Source: Spinacia oleracea | Taxonomy: Eukaryota > Streptophyta > Magnoliopsida > Caryophyllales > Amaranthaceae | Reading direction: 5' to 3' | NCBI RefSeq assembly: GCF_020520425.1 | Contig: NC_079488.1 | Location: 90,067,285 to 90,131,284 of the forward strand | DNA: 64,000 nucleotides | Shown here: positions 59,640 to 64,000 of the stretch, one piece after another | How the letters are laid out: each line of letters begins with the position of its first letter | Numbering within the stretch: position 1 is the stretch's first letter | The notes under the pieces: generated by a model | What the model was told of the DNA's origin: nothing | Seen by the model: only the letters and a program-made list of their open reading frames with translations | Databases searched by the model: none | Translations under genes and position numbers: made by a program

Positions 59640-60890
59640 TACGATTATGAAATACGGAAAATGGATATCAAAATTGCCTTCTTAAACGATGTTTTAACAT
59701 GAACTATTTTTATGACACAATCCAAGGGTTTTGAGATCTAAAGAATGCTACGGAGTAAAAAGGTATACAAGCTGAAAAAAATCATTTGTGGATTAAAGCA
59801 AGAATCAAGAAGCTGGAATATTCGTTTTGATGAAACAGTTTGCAAGTTTTGCTTTATAAAAACCGCATAATCTTGTGTATACAAGAAAGTAAGTGGGAGT
59901 AATATTGCGTTCCTAGTATTGTATGACAACAGAAATGGCATTCCTATGTTGAACTTGCCAAGGTTTGGCTTGGAAAATATTTTTCGAAGAAGGATCTAGA
60001 AGAAGCACAATACATATTGAGCATCTAAATATACAGAGATAAATATAAAAAGATGACTAGACTAAAGAAAAACGCTTATATCAATAATATGCTGACATGG
60101 TTCAATATGGCTGACTCTAAGAGAGGTCACATTCCCATGTCTCATACTCTCGTGGAATGGTTCTTAGCAAGAGTCTGTGTCCAAAAACACCTGACGAGCA
60201 AAATTGATGAGTGAGATACCATATGCTTCATCGAATTGTTCAATAATGTATGTTATGACATGTACACGCCCGAATGTTTCGTACGCACTAAATGTTACGA
60301 GCAGATACCGGTTAGACCTAGGAGAGGCACATTGGACTGCTGCTAAGAACATTCTTAAGTACATGAAAAGGCATAAGATGATTTGCTAAGCTATGGTGGG
60401 TGTGATGAATTAATTCTAAATGTCTATACGGACGCAAGCTTCTAACCGACAGAGATAATTTTAGATCACAATTCGGGGTTTTGTTATGCCTCAACGAAGG
60501 ATTAGTAAGCTGGAAAAATGCTAAAAAAAGCACAATCGTGGATGCTACAAATGAAGTGGAGTACATTGATGCGCATGAGGTGGCAAAAGAAGTTGTTTGG
60601 ATTCAGAAGTTCATCGAAGAACTTGGTTTGGCCCCCTCCATTACAAGACCAATGGCTTTCTATTGTGACAATAACAAAGCTATTGCCTAGGCCAAAGAGT
60701 CTAGACACCACCAAAAGGTCAACACAGGTACTTCGTAGATTTCATCTCCTACGAAAATTCGTTGAAAGAGAACAAGTCGACATACACCATCAGATCCACT
60801 AACTAAATCTTTACCGCAAGCGAATCACAACTCACTCATTGCAGTTATCGGAATCAAACATGTATGAGAATGTCTTTGATGCATGTCCAT
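59640..60890 (+). pseudogene. Ty1/copia RT-RNase H remnant
   Basis: In several frames the plus strand keeps copia RT and RNase H pieces: MDIKIAFLN, KVYKLKKIICGLKQESRSWN, CVYKKVSGSNIAFLVLY, then IPYASSNCSIMYVMTCTRPNVSYAL, GEAHWTAAKNILKYMK, DATNEVEYIDA and YCDNNKAIA. Many stops and small deletions are present. The YVDD catalytic motif expected right after FLVLY is missing. No LTRs are evident, so this is an old fragment unrelated in register to the copia element that follows. Confidence 0.88.
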
Positions 60891-61148
60891 TGAAATGTTT
60901 TAAATTTTTACACTTTGCTTTATTCTATTTTTGGACATGAAAATTTACTACCTTACCCTTTTTACCCCACAATATTTAAGATTTTCACTCACTTTATCTT
61001 ACTTTATTCATTTTTTTTCTACACTCACCCACCCTTTTACTCAATTTCTTAATTTATCCATATTTTATTATATTCAACCAACTTTTCTAATTTTATCTTA
61101 ATATTTGTGCAAACAATAACTGTAAAGATTTTTGTGAAATGAAAGTAG
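60891..61148. other. AT-rich spacer before the copia element
   Basis: No gene or element signature; pyrimidine-rich, with many TTTTA/TTTAC words. Confidence 0.4.
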
Positions 61149-61468
61149 TGTAAGATATTGAGAATATCATGCTATTTATAGTAAATTCTACACCTAGGAT
61201 AGTCACATGCATATGTTTTCTGATTTGTTCTTTTACTCTTCCTAGGTAGTCTGTTTTGTAGTGATCCTAGGTGGATCTTGCCAGCTTTGTTTTGGCCTCT
61301 TGTACACATGTAATTTAGGGTTGTGCATAGACCTTTGTATATAAGGTGAAGGCAGGCCTTTTGTGCCGTTGAGACCTCACAAACACAGAAATACAAAACA
61401 CAAAAACACCAGAATTCCTGGTGAAGAAACCACTGCATTATAGCAGCAAAACTCTTTGAATCTTTCTT
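61149..61468 (+). repeat. 5' LTR of the copia element
   Basis: Starts TGTAAGATATTGAG and ends two or three bases before the primer site. The 3' edge lacks a clear CA, so edges are approximate. It contains a TATA box at 61338-61344 (TATATAA), which supports an LTR promoter near 61370. The short length is normal for copia. Confidence 0.6.
61338..61344 (+). promoter_or_regulatory. LTR TATA box of the copia element
   Basis: TTGTATATAAGGTG; about 130 bases before the primer site, a usual distance for copia LTRs. Confidence 0.55.
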
Positions 61469-61470
61469 TA

Positions 61471-61486
61471 TGGTATCAGAGCAGGT
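61471..61486 (+). other. Primer binding site, initiator tRNA-Met type
   Basis: TGGTATCAGAGCAGGT: the first 12 bases are exactly the classical copia primer site complementary to initiator tRNA-Met. Confidence 0.93.
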
Positions 61487-61580
61487 TTAAACGTTCTTAA
61501 ATCTTAAAGATTTTGAGAGTTTGCTCTTCTGAAATAACAAACCAGCAAGAAAAATCAAAGCTTTCGAAACAGAAACAAAA

Positions 61581-62390
61581 ATGGCTGAAACAAATTCCTC
61601 CTCAACAAACAATCTGAATCCCTACAAAGATCCTCTCTTTATTGCAGTAAATGAGAGTGCTGCAACACCACTTGGAAGTATCTTGTTTGATGGAAAGAAT
61701 TTCCTGCATTGGAGCAGAAGCATCAGGATTGCTCTTGGTGCCAAGAACAAACTAGGGTTCTTAGAAGGGAAGCATCCTAAACCTTCTGAAGGTCCTGATG
61801 AAATCCAGAAATGGACTAGATGTGATTACATGGTGAGGTCATGGTTGTTGGCCACCATGAAGCCTGAAATTGCAAGCAGCCTTGTGACTATGCAATCAAC
61901 TAAGAGGTTGTGGGAAGAAATTGTTGAAAGGCATGGGCAAACAAGTGCTCCTCTTCTCTTTCAACTGAAGAAAGACATGTGGGAACTGCAGCAAGGGTAT
62001 CTCAGTGTAAGTGAATACTACTGTAAATTGAAGGATTTTTGGGATCAAATCTCAGAAATTGAAGACATACCAGAGTGTTCTTGTGGTGCTCTGGCAAAGT
62101 GCAGCTGCAACATTGTCAAAAAAATGATTGAGAGGGAATCATCCACCAAGCTCATGAAGTTTCTCATGGGTCTGAACCCTGATTATGAGCAGATGAAGAC
62201 AAATTTCCTTGGGATGGATCCACTGATGCCTGTGAACAAGGTGTACAATCTAGTCATGCAGGTTGAGAAACACAAGCAGATCACAGGAGAAATCAGTATT
62301 GGGAGTCAAACAAGTGCTCTAGCAGCAAACAGGCAAGGAGAGAGTCTTGGTCCTCTGATGAACTTTAATAAGAGAGAATACAAAAAATGA
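61581..62390 (+). CDS. gag: Copia gag
   Basis: 269 residues from the first ATG after the primer site. It has the copia gag layout: a short N-terminus, then FDGKNFLHWSRSIRIALGAKNKLGFLEG, RSWLLATMKPEIASSLV and LWEEIVERHGQ, typical of plant copia gag (UBN2/retrotransposon gag family). It forms the virus-like particle. The frame stops at TGA 62388-62390 within AAAAAATGA, just before the zinc knuckle, and the remaining protein continues in the -1 frame from 62387. This is either a one-base loss in the A-run or a slip site. Confidence 0.88.
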   Translation: MAETNSSSTNNLNPYKDPLFIAVNESAATPLGSILFDGKNFLHWSRSIRIALGAKNKLGFLEGKHPKPSEGPDEIQKWTRCDYMVRSWLLATMKPEIASSLVTMQSTKRLWEEIVERHGQTSAPLLFQLKKDMWELQQGYLSVSEYYCKLKDFWDQISEIEDIPECSCGALAKCSCNIVKKMIERESSTKLMKFLMGLNPDYEQMKTNFLGMDPLMPVNKVYNLVMQVEKHKQITGEISIGSQTSALAANRQGESLGPLMNFNKREYKK

Positions 62391-64000
62391 GACTTGAGAA
62401 GATTGAAAGAGATGCAAAGAAATGTCAGCATTGTGGAATGAAGGGACACTTAAGGGAAGAGTGTTTTAAGCTAGTTGGATATCCTGACTGGTTTAAGAAC
62501 AATCCAAAGGGAAAAGGAAACACAAGACAAGCTGCAAATGCAACTAGAAGTGAAGAAGAATATTCTGGAGACAATCCCCTGGAGTTTGGAAATGCAGGAG
62601 GTAATGCAATGAAACATGATGACAAGTTCATTTCTTCTGTTGTACAGGAAGTGATGAAAGCAATTGGTGAGAAGCAGAATGCAACAGCTAGCAGTCACAG
62701 CAACTTTGCAGGTAAAGAAATTCTTTCTAATGCAGTGAATCATTATGATGACTCTTACTGTAATACATGGCTCATAGATTCAGGAGCTAGTGATCACATG
62801 ACAGGAAACAAAAGTGTTCTTACTAACATGAGAACATTAGACAAGCAGATAAGGGTAGGATTACCTGATGGAAATGTCAAAACAGTTAAAGAAATAGGAG
62901 ATGTGAAATTGAATGATAATGTGGCTCTTTTTGATGTGTTATATGTAAGTGATTTCAAACACAACTTGCTGTCAGTGAGCAAATTGGTTCACAAAGATGA
63001 CCTGAAGCTTTTATTTGATAAACATGGGTGTTCTCTTCAGGGCCTTTCCACTGAAGATAATGTAGTGTTTGGAGAGAATGAAAGTGATCTGTACAAGATG
63101 ATCAACTTTGAAAGTAAGCTGACAAGAAGGAGAAAAGGAAGGGAGGAGGTTTGCTTGGTGAAAGAAGAAGGAAAAGAATCAAAGAGCTGTAATAAAGTAG
63201 AGAAACTAGATTTAATTCATGCTAGACTAGGGCATGTTTCTATTTCTAAGATGGAACGGATTTTTGCAAATGTAAAGACTTAAAGAGCTATTTCTGTGAC
63301 ACTTGTTCTGTTGCTAAACATCACAAGTTACCTTTCTCTCCAAGTAAATCTATTGCTGGAAATGTTTTTGAATTGATTCATGTTGATTTATGGGGTCCTT
63401 ACAGGACTAAGAGTAGGTGCAAGCTATTTCCTAACTATAGTTGATGACTATAGTAGAGTGACTTGGACACATTTGTTGTCAAACAAGGAACAGGTTAAGG
63501 GAATCCTGGTTGGTTTCCTTGCTCATATAGAAAATCATTTTAACACCACTGTTAAAACCCTAAGAAGTGACAATGGAACAGAAATTTTTCAGAATGAATG
63601 TGCACAAATCTTTGCTCAAAAGGGCATTACACACCAAAGAAGTGTGCCAGGTGTACCTCAACAGAATGCAAGAGTTGAGAGGAAGCACAGGTTTCTGCTT
63701 GAGACAGCAAGAGCCCTGAAGATCCATGCAGGACTGCCTGCATATTTATGGGGTGAGTGTATTTTGGCTGCAACTCACTTAATCAATTTATTGCCTAGTG
63801 CAGTGATTGGTTGGGAAACTCCATATAAGAGAATGATGAAGAAAGAACCTGACTATGATCATTTGAGGGTCATAGGAAGCCTGTGCTATGCAAGTCCCCA
63901 CAAGAAGCCTACTGATAAATTTGCAGCAAGAGGAATAAGGTGTATCATGATTGGATATCCTTATTGTCAGAAAGGGTATAAGCTTATGGATCTGGAAACT
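62387..64000 (+). pseudogene. pol: Copia zinc knuckle, protease and integrase, frameshifted, runs off the window
   Basis: Zinc knuckle CQHCGMKGHLREEC at about 62417-62460, protease WLIDSGASDHM at about 62770-62800, then LDLIHARLGHVSISKM, the His pair of the integrase zinc finger. The frame closes at 63283. The Cys pair (CDTC) and VDLWGPY continue in another frame, which shifts again near 63408. From there the integrase core has LRSDNGTE (second Asp) and the Glu in QQNARVERKH, and continues to 64000 with AYLWGECILAATHLINLLPS and GSLCYASPHKKPTDKFAARG. The first Asp is in VDLWGPY. With two shifts inside integrase, this copy should not make a full polyprotein. Confidence 0.85.

Larger units (their letters stand above)
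61149..64000 (+). mobile_element. Ty1/copia LTR retrotransposon, 5' part
   Basis: 5' LTR (about 61149-61468), initiator-Met primer site (61471-61486), gag (61581), zinc knuckle, protease and integrase up to the window end. RT, RNase H and the 3' LTR lie outside. The reading frame changes at three points (about 62387, 63275 and 63408). Confidence 0.9.

Overview
This is a plant nuclear window, very probably from a eudicot. It holds spliced genes with GT-AG introns, plant LTR retrotransposon lineages and dense MITEs. The Stowaway ends and frequent CGGAGTACT-type words remind me of Amaranthaceae (spinach/beet relatives), but that is an impression and was not tested. Roughly half of the window or more is recognisable transposable-element DNA. 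Only three host protein genes are clearly supported, and all three read open across their exons, whereas the transposon frames are broken.

Layout. 1-10966: a minus-strand Ty3/gypsy element of the Athila/Tat group (right-hand 5' LTR, tRNA-Asp-type primer site, gag-protease, RT-RNase H-integrase, and a further ORF in the env position). Its 3' LTR lies left of the window. It is inserted in the last visible exon of a minus-strand Mutator-like element (MULE, 10967-16115), whose transposase has intact D-D-E positions but two frameshifts; one of its introns is filled by a 148-bp minisatellite. 16554-25780 (+): a seven-exon gene for a TMEM209-like membrane protein, with a truncated RTE-type LINE and other repeats in its introns. 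27113-32514 (-): a two-exon GNAT acetyltransferase gene with a 4.9-kb intron carrying two MITEs. 32515-37022: AT-rich intergenic repeats. 37023-47138 (-): a complete-ended Ty3/gypsy element with 2.85-kb, nearly identical LTRs and a 5-bp target duplication (GCTTG) but a ruined and internally deleted coding region. 47139-53215: a graveyard of DNA elements (chimeric Stowaway, a MULE-MITE with a perfect 9-bp duplication, a hAT element, a Harbinger-like MITE, an RNase H fragment). 53216-57699 (-): a two-exon LRR-III receptor-like pseudokinase gene whose intron holds a hAT MITE and a foldback-like inverted repeat. 57700-61148: MITE remnants, a CCATGG palindrome cluster and a dead copia RT/RNase H fragment. 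61149-64000 (+): the 5' part of a Ty1/copia element that runs off the window.

The genes do not form a pathway; the three host genes are unrelated neighbours. The more interesting biology lies in the transposons: palindrome arrays shared by two untranslated parts of the Athila element; a MULE and a MULE-MITE that share their ends and so look like a master and a dependent; and an LTR element that looks freshly inserted while its genes look long dead, suggesting mobilisation by a relative. I did not find evidence of an entirely new biological system.
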